Shown here piece after piece: positions 43,640 through 50,869 of a DNA stretch of 64,000 nucleotides; the stretch's first letter is position 1; each line of letters starts with the position of its first letter. The stretch spans positions 310,001 to 374,000 of the forward strand of contig NZ_RXOF01000001.1 of NCBI RefSeq assembly GCF_003970915.1, given 5' to 3'. The stretch comes from Hymenobacter gummosus. Lineage in GTDB: Bacteria; Bacteroidota; Bacteroidia; Cytophagales; Hymenobacteraceae. The notes under the pieces are model-generated. The model was not told the DNA's origin. It saw only the letters and a list, made by a program, of their open reading frames with translations, and made no database searches. Both the position numbers and the translations under genes were made by a program.

Positions 43640-44493
43640 AACAGCATTGGCGTCATCGCCTGTAACGCTTTGGCTTTCGCCTCAGCCGCCAACCGGGCAG
43701 CAATAATTTCGCAGTAATCTTCGCGCAACTCAAAGCCGATAGAGTAGCGGTTATGGGCCGCGCATACCTGCGCCGTCGTTCCCGAACCCATGAACGGGTC
43801 CAGCACCACGTCGCCCTCGTTGGTAAAGCCCAATACCAGCCGCGTGATTAAATCAACGGGAAATTGCGCCGGGTGCGTGGTCCGCTCTTCGGACGAGCGG
43901 TTGGCACCCGAGGTAACTTTGGCTATCTGCCAAACGTCGGAAGGATTTTTTCCGAGCGTATTGCAGCGCAGCTTGCCATTCTTTTTTTGGTTGGGATATT
44001 TCACGTCCGGGTCCCTGATAGCATCCAGATTAAACGTGTAATCCCGGCTGTTCTTGACGTACCACAACACCTTCTCGTTCCGCGGCGACAAATAGTGCCT
44101 GGCCGCCACCCCAGCCCCATAATTCCATACGATTTCCTGATTTAAGAAAAAGTTGATCTTATCCCAAAGCAAATAGGTAATAGGCACCGCCCGCCCCTTG
44201 CCCGGAACTTCCAGATAACCCACGTTCAATAAGTAGCTGCCATTCTCGCGGGTAATTGCAGAAATGGCATTACTCACCTCGACCAGCCAGCTTACAAACT
44301 CCTCCACCGGCTTGATTTCTTCGTACGCCTTGCCAATGTTGTAAGGTGGGCTGGTTATCGTGGCATCTATCTCCACGCCTTTTTCCCGGAGCTTACGCAG
44401 CCCTTCGGCGCAATCCATGTGGTAAATGATTGCCGAATCACTCTCGTAGTAGGGTTGACCCAAAGCGTCCTTCAATAGGGCGAGTCTGCTCAT
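43636..44493 (-). CDS. DNA methyltransferase, probably N4-cytosine, beta class
   Basis: A 285-aa methyltransferase from ATG 44493 (MSRLALLKDALGQPYYESDS). The catalytic motif TSPPYNIG (residues 47-54) comes before the SAM-binding motif DPFMGSGTTAQ (232-242), so the order is beta class with the recognition domain between. SPPY is the usual form for N4-cytosine enzymes, in line with a ScaI-type partner. It is convergent with the endonuclease gene and has its own promoter, next to a copy of the regulatory word found before the controller gene. Confidence 0.93.
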   Translation of the reverse strand: MSRLALLKDALGQPYYESDSAIIYHMDCAEGLRKLREKGVEIDATITSPPYNIGKAYEEIKPVEEFVSWLVEVSNAISAITRENGSYLLNVGYLEVPGKGRAVPITYLLWDKINFFLNQEIVWNYGAGVAARHYLSPRNEKVLWYVKNSRDYTFNLDAIRDPDVKYPNQKKNGKLRCNTLGKNPSDVWQIAKVTSGANRSSEERTTHPAQFPVDLITRLVLGFTNEGDVVLDPFMGSGTTAQVCAAHNRYSIGFELREDYCEIIAARLAAEAKAKALQAMTPMLF

Positions 44494-44501
44494 GCTGGTG
44501 T

Positions 44502-44515
44502 GCTAACTTTAGTAT
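44502..44515 (-). promoter_or_regulatory. shared regulatory word upstream of the methyltransferase gene
   Basis: On the minus strand this reads ATACTAAAGTTAGC, 12 of 14 identical to the word overlapping the controller-gene promoter (42781-42794). It lies nine bases before the methyltransferase ATG, so a bound controller protein would block methyltransferase initiation. Confidence 0.5.
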
Positions 44516-44571
44516 ACAAAAATACGGACCATACCTAACTTATGCAATAGCTGGCGTTGGGACTTTCTGCC

Positions 44572-44724
44572 TACCCGCTTCCCTTACGGGAAGCGGGTAC
44601 TGGTCGTCTGCCCGTTGTCTTCCTCACGCCGCCCGGCCCCAACGAGGCGGCACGGGCTTTTATCATCCTACCAGAGCGCCCGAAGCTCCGTTGGCCACAC
44701 CCGAAGCTGCCGCCGCCGAAACAG
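44572..44724. repeat. hairpin and two 21-bp CCGAAGC units at the cassette's right border
   Basis: TACCCGCTTCCC (44572-44583) pairs perfectly with GGGAAGCGGGTA (44588-44599) over TTAC. CCGAAGCTCCGTTGGCCACAC-type 21-bp units start at 44680 and 44701, with a CCGAA remnant at 44716. They abut copy 2 of the 134-bp repeat. No gene is seen between 44516 and 44931 apart from these and the repeat. Confidence 0.7.
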
Positions 44725-44858
44725 CGGCCGCCGGGGCGGCTACTTGCAGGTTCTGCTGGGCCATAGGTTCCTCTAACAGCGTTTCCCACCGCGAAGGTTT
44801 CGGCTAACGGCGTTAGCCGCGGGACGGGCCGGCGAAGGTACGCAGGGGCGAGGGTAGA
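44725..44858. repeat. 134-bp direct repeat, copy 2 (with uvrA start remnant)
   Basis: This is an identical copy of 42553-42686. It contains a non-functional remnant of uvrA: the ATG at 44764 and 13 codons ([13 protein letters not shown]) on the minus strand, which then run into 21-bp repeat DNA. The absence of mismatches suggests a recent event or ongoing recombination between copies. Confidence 0.97.
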
Positions 44859-44931
44859 TTCAGTGGTAGCACTGATGCGCGGTGGGGTGTATTGGGGTAG
44901 ACTTGCATAGTACAAATCATCATTCCACTCT

Positions 44932-46272
44932 ATGAAAACTCTCACAACACCACTGCTTTTCATTACCTTGATATTGACACTTTTTTCAAACAGTGGTCAA
45001 TGCCAAGATGAAAAAGGCCTGTCTTTTAAACAAGAAAGAATTTTGACCCTAGAATCGAATACCAATACAAAAACAACAACAATCATAGTAACAGTTGATA
45101 AAAGCCTGATTAACAGTGATAAAAAAATTCATATTTATCCTAGCCAGGATAAATATGAATCAACTATAGATTTAACAAAAATTCAATTGCCTTTAGAGAA
45201 TAAATTCAAGATTGATAGCAACGTTGTAGAAAACGGAATTTCTTTTACCTTAAATCTTCCTGTTGATGCATTACAAGAAAAGACATTAACAATTAATGCC
45301 GAAATCTTAGATAAAGACAGCAAACCAGTTCCAAAATCTTTAAAGCAAATGATTATAATTATAAAACCAGTACAAAACAACGTATCCAACAATAAAAATT
45401 TTGAGTTCTGGGTACTAACAGGAACAAATTTCGATTTACTAAACGATGTAAAGCCACAAGAACTATTTATTAGAATCAATACTATTTTCAAAATAGCAGA
45501 GTGGAAAGAAACAAAGGAAACAAAGAAAGCGAAAGACAAATCATTATTCGGACAAATAGCATTCTACCGAAATAGATATTATGCTGTGGATACAGCCTCA
45601 ACGGGGTTACCCTTTTCTAGTGTAAAAAGACCCTTAATAGGAAGTAACCTATATACAATCACGCAAGGAACATATCGACGCACAACAATACAAACCATAG
45701 ATCCAGTAGCCTGTCAATTTGATTTGATGTACAATATAAATACATTTCAGGAGCATAATTACTTCCTAACACTAGGAATGCTAGTATCTACGTCTAATGT
45801 GAATATTAGATACAAATACGATTATTTAGACACAACTTTTTTCGCAAGGACATCCAGACCTGACACTATTAAAGGTTACGGCGGACTAGGCACCACTTTT
45901 CTCCCAGAAAAAATTTCATATAGAACAAGTTCAGGAAACATCAATTTAGGCTTATTATGGATATATGATACAAATACAATAAATATCAAAACTCATTTAA
46001 CAACAGGAATAAGTTCATTTTCAAAGCTAATTTCATATTCCGAAACAAGGGGCGCAGGGTCAGTGTATAGATTCGACAACTACATAGAACCATACGCACA
46101 AATGCGAATGTTTGCCACTCAAAAAAGTATTGGAATAAGCCTTGGAGCAGAAGCATTTATTAGAAAAAATGAAGTTACAGCATTTAATTTCACTCTTTCT
46201 AAAACATTTGATGCTACACAGCTTGGCTCTATATTCTCACCTATATCAAGCTTAAAACCGTCAACAAATTAA
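44932..46272 (+). CDS. low-GC secreted protein with beta-barrel-like C-terminus, foreign origin
   Basis: A protein of 446 aa with signal peptide (LLFITLILTLFSNSGQCQ). Residues of about 30-150 form a beta-sandwich-like region (TIIVTVDKSLINSDKKIHIY). From about 200 on, alternating strands (ACQFDLMYNINTFQEHNYFL, SISLGAEAF-like segments and a final FNFTLSKTFD) suggest an outer-membrane barrel. I do not recognise the family. Its base composition is strikingly AT-rich, with AAA, ATA and AAT codons throughout, unlike every neighbour, so it was acquired from a low-GC Bacteroidota. It lies next to the restriction-modification cassette and ends at a strong terminator. Confidence 0.85.
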   Translation: MKTLTTPLLFITLILTLFSNSGQCQDEKGLSFKQERILTLESNTNTKTTTIIVTVDKSLINSDKKIHIYPSQDKYESTIDLTKIQLPLENKFKIDSNVVENGISFTLNLPVDALQEKTLTINAEILDKDSKPVPKSLKQMIIIIKPVQNNVSNNKNFEFWVLTGTNFDLLNDVKPQELFIRINTIFKIAEWKETKETKKAKDKSLFGQIAFYRNRYYAVDTASTGLPFSSVKRPLIGSNLYTITQGTYRRTTIQTIDPVACQFDLMYNINTFQEHNYFLTLGMLVSTSNVNIRYKYDYLDTTFFARTSRPDTIKGYGGLGTTFLPEKISYRTSSGNINLGLLWIYDTNTINIKTHLTTGISSFSKLISYSETRGAGSVYRFDNYIEPYAQMRMFATQKSIGISLGAEAFIRKNEVTAFNFTLSKTFDATQLGSIFSPISSLKPSTN

Positions 46273-46345
46273 GCACAACCATTAAGGATATTAAAATATT
46301 CAATATAAAATGCGGTCCTTTTCTCAGCATTTTACTTTCTTAATC

Positions 46346-46383
46346 CCGCGCCGCCTGGTCCCCACCAGGCGGCGCGGTTTTTC
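46346..46383 (+). terminator. intrinsic terminator after the low-GC gene
   Basis: CCGCGCCGCCTGGT (46346-46359) pairs exactly with ACCAGGCGGCGCGG (46364-46377) over CCCC, followed by TTTTT. The GC-rich stem belongs to the host-like composition, so the low-GC insert ends before it. Confidence 0.9.
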
Positions 46384-46422
46384 ATACCCGCCCCTACCAG
46401 CCCTACAAACCACCCGCCCCAA

Positions 46423-46747
46423 CCGAAGCAGCGGCGGCACCGACCGAAACTGCAGCGGCCGGGTACGAAGGCCCGCCCCCAGGCCCTGAAACGCTACCAA
46501 CGATGCCCAAAGCGGCGGCCACAGGCTCCAAAAAGCCGTCCACAACACCCGAAGAGGCGGAAATAGCTGTTGAAAGACCTTCGGGGACTGTGGAAAGAGC
46601 TTCGGTTGCTGTTGGAGAAGCTTCGGGTGCTATGGAGGGAGCTTCGGGAGCCGTGGAGGGAGCTTGGGTTGCTGTGAGCGGTGCTTCGGGAGGTGTGGAT
46701 GGAATTTCGAGAGCGGTGGTTGGAGCTTCGGATGGGATTGGGTAGCT
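46423..46747. repeat. inverted pair of 21-bp-phased repeat arrays
   Basis: On the left, CCGAA-type words start at 46423, 46444, 46465, 46486, 46507, 46528 and 46549 (some degenerate). On the right, the reverse-complement word TTCGG starts at 46580, 46601, 46622, 46643, 46664, 46685, 46706 and 46727. All spacings within an arm are exactly 21 bases. The two arms thus face each other around 46565. The rest of the 46273-46805 interval holds only the terminator. Confidence 0.85.
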
Positions 46748-46805
46748 TTTCGGCACTCGGGCCGGGGCTTATCGGGCGGCGGGCCGGGCATTTTTCCACC
46801 ACTTC

Positions 46806-47513
46806 ATGTTTACCGTCATGCTTGACAAGAATCCGATTGCCGAGTACCCCTTTACCCAGGCCGATCTGTGGCAGCGCTGCCTGGATTTACACACGGCCCT
46901 GGACCGCGACGCGGCCGAATTGGCTAAGCGCGGCGTGACGCCGCAGCGCATTCAGAAATTCAAAGACGACACGGCAGATTTTGGGGAGATGGAGCCTGAT
47001 TCGGTGGTGCAGCAGGAGGGTGCGGCCGTGACGGAGGAAAAAGACGCGGTGCGCGTGGCGCTGGAAACGGCTATGCAGGCGGTATTGGGGATTGTGGCCA
47101 TGAAGCACGACCCGCGTACGGCCAGCTACAAGCGCTTCGGGGCCGCCAACGTGCCCAACCTTAGCGACGCCAAGCTGCACCTGGCGGCCACGATGCTGGT
47201 GAAGCAGGGGCGCAAGTACCTGGAGGAGTACGCGGAGCAGGGACTAACGGAGGCGCTGCTGACGGAGGTGGAGACGCAGAACGCGGCTTTCGTGGAGAGC
47301 CTGGCCGACCGCAAGGAGGCCGAAAGCACCCGCAGCGGGGCCACGCGGGCGCGCATCCTGTTTGGCAACGGGCTGTACCGGCAGCTGGTGCAGCTGTGCG
47401 CGGCCGGCGACTCGTACTGGAAGCTGACGGATGCCACCAAGGCCCGCGAGTACGTGGTGGCTCCGACGCCCGTAGCGGCCCCGGACGCGGCGCGCCCGGT
47501 GGTGGCGGGGTAG
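46806..47513 (+). CDS. helical conserved hypothetical protein
   Basis: A protein of 235 aa (MFTVMLDKNPIAEYPFTQAD); ATG 46818 is an alternative start. It is almost entirely alpha-helical and charged, for example DLWQRCLDLHTALDRDAAEL, YLEEYAEQGLTEALLTEVET and AAFVESLADRKEAESTRSGA, and ends in an Ala/Pro tail. No signal peptide, no catalytic motif. I do not recognise it. A GC hairpin follows the stop. Confidence 0.7.
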   Translation: MFTVMLDKNPIAEYPFTQADLWQRCLDLHTALDRDAAELAKRGVTPQRIQKFKDDTADFGEMEPDSVVQQEGAAVTEEKDAVRVALETAMQAVLGIVAMKHDPRTASYKRFGAANVPNLSDAKLHLAATMLVKQGRKYLEEYAEQGLTEALLTEVETQNAAFVESLADRKEAESTRSGATRARILFGNGLYRQLVQLCAAGDSYWKLTDATKAREYVVAPTPVAAPDAARPVVAG

Positions 47514-47536
47514 CGGGGGCGAGCAGGCCCAGGAGT

Positions 47537-47571
47537 ACCGGCCCGGTCCGCACGTTGCGGGCCGGGCCGGT
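47537..47571. terminator. GC-rich hairpin after the helical protein gene
   Basis: ACCGGCCCGG (47537-47546) pairs with CCGGGCCGGT (47562-47571), and CCGC/GCGG continue the stem inside. There is no T-run, so terminator function is uncertain. Confidence 0.5.
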
Positions 47572-47644
47572 TGGTGTCTGGCCGGCGTCAAACGAACTTC
47601 CCGATTGCTTAACATTGCCGACCCGCTGCCGTTGATTTCCCGCT

Positions 47645-48646
47645 ATGCTGCTTTCCAGTCCTCTCGGTACACTTATCAGTGTGATACAATCTGTGCGCCT
47701 ACAGGCCGTCAACAACGCCGATCTGCTGAAAAAGAATGAGGCCGCTACCCGGGCTGCGCTTATTGACCCCATCCTGCGCGCCCTGGGCTGGGATACGGCC
47801 AATGTGCGGATGGTGGAGCCGGAGCACGTGGTGGCCAACAAGCAGAAGCTGGACTACCTGCTGAAAGACGCTGCGGGCACCGTAGCCGTCGTTATCGAAG
47901 CCAAATGCCTGCACGAGCAGCTGGATAAGCTGGGCCACGTGGGGGCCGCTATCGGCTACGCCTTTTCGCTTAAACCCCGCCGGCTGTTCATTACCGATGG
48001 CCTGCAGTGGCACTACTACTCGCCCGCTCATTCGCAGTTCCACCCAATGGAAACCATCAATCTGCAGGAAGCAGACGCCGCCACGGCGGCACTGGAGCTG
48101 GTTGGGTGGCTGGACGCGGCCCAGTTCGGCTATTTTTCGCAGCTCCAGCCCGGCTACCCGCTGCCTGCTCCGCCACTGCGGGAGCCGGCGGTGGCTGAGG
48201 CAGCCGCGGCCAAGTCCAGAGCCCGCGCCCCGAAAGTTGGTAAGCCCACGAAAGCCGAGGCAGTGCCGGATGGCTTCGTGCCCTTGACGCAGGTTAATAC
48301 GCTGCAGCTGCAGCCCGGCCAGAAGCCGACGCAGCTGCGCCTGCCGGATGGTACGGTGCAGCCGGTGAAGACGTGGAAGGATGTCTTGGTAAGGGCCTGC
48401 GAATTTGTGCTGGAAAACCGTCCGGACTTGTCGATTCCTTTCCCTGACCGGGCGGGCAAGAAAACCAAGCTTTTTGCTCATCAGCCGTTTCCCGCCGGAA
48501 TCGGCAGCTTCAAAACGCAATACAGAGGCCAGCCGCTGTTTATCTATACGAATTATAGTGCGGACGCCTGCCTAGCCAATGCGCAATACATCCTCGGCTA
48601 TATGCCCGAGCACCAAAAGCAGCAAGCATTAGCCGTGAAACTATGA
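47645..48646 (+). CDS. stand-alone HsdR-N-like nuclease domain protein
   Basis: A protein of 333 aa from ATG 47645 (MLLSSPLGTLISVIQSVRLQ). Residues about 25-135 resemble the N-terminal nuclease domain of type I restriction R subunits: NEAATRAALIDPILRALGWD, KLDYLLKDAAGTVAVVIEAK (Asp70, Glu85, Lys87 as the PD-(D/E)xK set) and RRLFITDGLQWHYY. No helicase motor follows. A Pro/Ala/Lys linker joins to a C-terminal domain (LPDGTVQPVKTWKDVLVRAC onward) that may bind DNA. Such solo proteins occur in defence islands, and the restriction-modification cassette is 3 kb away. The stop overlaps the next start by four bases. Confidence 0.75.
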   Translation: MLLSSPLGTLISVIQSVRLQAVNNADLLKKNEAATRAALIDPILRALGWDTANVRMVEPEHVVANKQKLDYLLKDAAGTVAVVIEAKCLHEQLDKLGHVGAAIGYAFSLKPRRLFITDGLQWHYYSPAHSQFHPMETINLQEADAATAALELVGWLDAAQFGYFSQLQPGYPLPAPPLREPAVAEAAAAKSRARAPKVGKPTKAEAVPDGFVPLTQVNTLQLQPGQKPTQLRLPDGTVQPVKTWKDVLVRACEFVLENRPDLSIPFPDRAGKKTKLFAHQPFPAGIGSFKTQYRGQPLFIYTNYSADACLANAQYILGYMPEHQKQQALAVKL

Positions 48647-49116
48647 ACCTGCCCACTGAGCTTGCCCGGCACCAGCGCGCCGTGTACTTCGGCGGCAACT
48701 GGACCAGCGTGAATCTGCAAGCCACCCTGGCCGACGTGAGCTGGCGGGAAGCCACCACGCTGCGGCCGGGCTTCAATACCATTGCCGCGCTGCTCTACCA
48801 CGTCGATTACCATACCGGGGCGGTGCTGGGCGGGCTGCGGGGCGGCCCGCTCACCGCCAAGGACGCCTACACCTTCAACCTGCCGCCCGTTCAATCGGCG
48901 GGTGATTGGGATGCTTTGCGGCAGCAGGCGGGCCGCCAGGCCGAGTCCCTGGCCGCGCTGATTGAGCAGTTGCCGGAAAGCCGGCTGGATGAGGATCTTA
49001 CGGACCCGAAACACGGGAGCTACTACCGCAACCTGCAGGGCCTGGTGGAGCACGCGCACCACCTGGGCCAGATGGTGCTGCTCAAGAAGCTGCTGCGGCC
49101 GGCGGGGCCAAGTTGA
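48643..49116 (+). CDS. DinB-like (DUF1572-type) four-helix metal-binding protein
   Basis: A protein of 157 aa (MNLPTELARHQRAVYFGGNW). Histidines positioned as in DinB/YfiT-like metal centres are seen in AALLYHVDYHTGAVLGG and in LVEHAHHLGQMVLLKKLL. The overall four-helix length fits. Members include thiol transferases and damage-induced proteins, but no activity can be assigned. It overlaps the nuclease gene by ATGA, so the two are translationally coupled. Confidence 0.75.
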   Translation: MNLPTELARHQRAVYFGGNWTSVNLQATLADVSWREATTLRPGFNTIAALLYHVDYHTGAVLGGLRGGPLTAKDAYTFNLPPVQSAGDWDALRQQAGRQAESLAALIEQLPESRLDEDLTDPKHGSYYRNLQGLVEHAHHLGQMVLLKKLLRPAGPS

Positions 49117-49128
49117 CGGCCCGACGGA

Positions 49129-49659
49129 CTACCGGCCCGGCGGGCTGAGCCGGTAGCTGTCGTTGTAGAAGTCGGTGGTGAAGCTGTTGCTCCCGAACAC
49201 CGGCAGCTTCCGGGCGGCGGCGTAGGCCAGCGGCCGTGCCGAGGGCTGCCCGGCCAGCAGGTCGCCGGTGATGAAGCCGGGCACGAAGGCCAGGCGCAGG
49301 CGGGCGGGCCGGGTGGTGGCGCGGGCCGAGCCGAGGGGGCGCAGGCGGCCGTAATAGACTATGGCCTGTCGGGGTGCCAGGGTAACGGGCGTGGGAGCGT
49401 CCTTGTCGCAGAGCAGCACCGAGAGGTGGTAGGCGCCTTCCACGGCCCAGGAATCAGTCCAGGAGCAGGACATCTGGTAGAACGTGAGGGGGCGGTGGGC
49501 CTGGTTGCGCACCTCCAGGCGCACGAAAAGCGCCTTCTCCCCTTTCTGGCCCTCGTAGTCCTTGTTGCGGCCGACCAGCTCGGCCCGCACGCTCAGCTCG
49601 CCAGCCTGGGGCCGCGGCGGCCGGAACAGGGTGACGAACAACAGGGTGATGGGCAGCAT
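49129..49659 (-). CDS. secreted or membrane-anchored hypothetical protein
   Basis: A protein of 176 aa (MLPITLLFVTLFRPPRPQAG) with a short N-terminal hydrophobic segment. The following domain has an Ig-like strand order (LSVRAELVGRNKDYEGQKGE, KALFVRLEVRNQAHRPLTFY, ARLRLAFVPGFITGDLL). Unknown family. It converges on the DinB-like gene with only 12 bases between. Confidence 0.55.
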   Translation of the reverse strand: MLPITLLFVTLFRPPRPQAGELSVRAELVGRNKDYEGQKGEKALFVRLEVRNQAHRPLTFYQMSCSWTDSWAVEGAYHLSVLLCDKDAPTPVTLAPRQAIVYYGRLRPLGSARATTRPARLRLAFVPGFITGDLLAGQPSARPLAYAAARKLPVFGSNSFTTDFYNDSYRLSPPGR

Positions 49660-49824
49660 ATCAGTGAGGGTAAGGCAGCCCCGGGTTGCGGAGCGGTTAG
49701 TCTCTCCTCAACCGGGGAGGAAAGCAAGCGGCGTGGAACTAAGGATGGCTGACTTTGACGTCCGAACGTTCTTTAGCTCCAGCTTTTCAAGCACCACTTA
49801 CCCCTGCTCAGCTAAGAAGAGGAG

Positions 49825-49984
49825 CTATAGCGGTTTCGCAAGCGGTCCGGCTTGCCTGTGGTAGCGCGGGCTTTAGCCCGCGTCCGCCGGCACGATTCCG
49901 TTGCTGAATTCGCAGACGGCGCGGCCAAACGCGGGCTAAAGCCCGCGCTACCTGCCGGCCGGACTGTTCACAAATCCGCTACAG
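49825..49984. repeat. MITE-like composite palindrome, about 160 bp
   Basis: The two ends are inverted copies: CTATAGCGGTTTCG (49825) and, on the minus strand, CTGTAGCGGATTTG (49984), each running into GTCCGG. Inside, GTAGCGCGGGCTTTAGCCCG (49861-49882) pairs perfectly with 49930-49951. A lone right arm of the same 22-bp core occurs at the uvrA stop (39738-39762). No protein is encoded. No target duplication was recognised. The rest of the 49660-50058 interval shows nothing else. Confidence 0.7.
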
Positions 49985-50058
49985 ATCTGGCTTGGCGGCT
50001 AGCAAATAAACGCGCCGAACCAGTAACATTGCGCTACGCACGTTCCGTAACCGCTGCC

Positions 50059-50742
50059 ATGCCCGATCAAGACAACCTCGGCCGCAAAATCCTCGGCTTC
50101 TTCATCAAGCCCGACGACGCGGCGCCCGGCCAGCCCGCCGCAGCCCCCGCCCCTGCTGGTCCGGCCGGCCAGCAGCCCCTGGCCGGCACGCCCCCGCCGG
50201 CCGCCCCACTACCGCCCGGCTCGGTGGACACCAAGTTTGCGCAGCACCTGGCCGACGTGCTGGCCAAGAACAACCCGCCCGGCCCCGACTACTTCGAGTT
50301 TCGGGAGGCGCTGCGCAGCCTGGGCACGCTGGGCCTGAGCGAGGAAAAGCAGTACCAGGCCGCCTGGGCCTCCTTCAAGGCCCTGGGCGGCACCGCCGAC
50401 GTGGCGGTGCTCACGCACACGGCCAACCAGTACCTGAACGTGCTGGGCCAGGACCGCGACGCTTTCCTGCAGAGCGTGGACGGGGCCATCAAGGAGCGCG
50501 TGGGCGGGCTGCAGCAGGAACAGCAGAACCTGCGCGCCGAAAACGAGGCCCTGGCCAAGCAGCTGCAGGAAATTCAGCAGAAGATGGCCGCCAACACCGA
50601 GCGGCTGACGGCCATGGACGGCGAAATCACGGCGCAGAGCACCAAGCTGCAGCAAAACCGCCAGAACTACGAGGCCACCTACGCCGTGTTCACCCAGCAA
50701 ATCAAAGACGACCTGAGCAAGCTCGCCAGCTACCTGCGGTGA
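50059..50742 (+). CDS. soluble coiled-coil protein, first of a three-gene set
   Basis: A protein of 227 aa from ATG 50059 (MPDQDNLGRKILGFFIKPDD). A Pro/Ala linker (APGQPAAAPAPAGPAGQQPL) is followed by a helical domain (FAQHLADVLAKNNPPGPDYF) that recalls small phospho- or partner-binding modules, then a long coiled coil from about residue 145 (LQQEQQNLRAENEALAKQLQ and EIQQKMAANTERLTAMDGEI). No signal peptide. It is followed on the same strand by a PspA-like membrane protein and an actin-like protein. I do not recognise a named family. Confidence 0.8.
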   Translation: MPDQDNLGRKILGFFIKPDDAAPGQPAAAPAPAGPAGQQPLAGTPPPAAPLPPGSVDTKFAQHLADVLAKNNPPGPDYFEFREALRSLGTLGLSEEKQYQAAWASFKALGGTADVAVLTHTANQYLNVLGQDRDAFLQSVDGAIKERVGGLQQEQQNLRAENEALAKQLQEIQQKMAANTERLTAMDGEITAQSTKLQQNRQNYEATYAVFTQQIKDDLSKLASYLR

Positions 50743-50866
50743 AATGGCGAAATGGTGAAATGGTGAGTTGACGTTCCGTTTGCGCAAAATGCGCAGCACC
50801 TGCCGAACATCCACTCACCACCTCACCAATCACCATTTCACCACTTCACCATTTCACTATTTCACC
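50739..50866. repeat. inverted array of short GGTGAAAT / ATTTCACC words
   Basis: GTGAAATGGCGAAATGGTG (from 50739) is near-complementary to CACCACTTCACCATTTCAC (ending near 50857), each arm built of 8-9-bp tandem words. It fills the gap between two co-directional genes and could form a long hairpin in the shared transcript. Confidence 0.7.
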
Positions 50867-50869
50867 GTC

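Larger units (their letters stand above)
42687..44724. mobile_element. type II restriction-modification cassette between 134-bp direct repeats
   Basis: The 2038 bases between the two repeats carry a controller gene, a restriction endonuclease gene and a methyltransferase gene, and nothing else recognisable as a transposase. The arrangement matches insertion with a long target duplication, a mode described for restriction-modification units (for example in Helicobacter). The GC content is clearly lower than that of uvrA. The native uvrA upstream region is carried on both sides, so the cassette did not destroy uvrA. Confidence 0.85.

Noticed and set aside
44571-44963. 130-codon minus-strand frame over copy 2 of the 134-bp repeat
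   Set aside because: It spans duplicated non-coding DNA, the phased repeats and a hairpin, with no family match. It is an accident of the duplication.
46403-46756. Open frames on both strands over the 46.4-kb arrays
   Set aside because: Same reason: 21-bp periodicity keeps several frames open. There is no ribosome-binding or family evidence for a protein.
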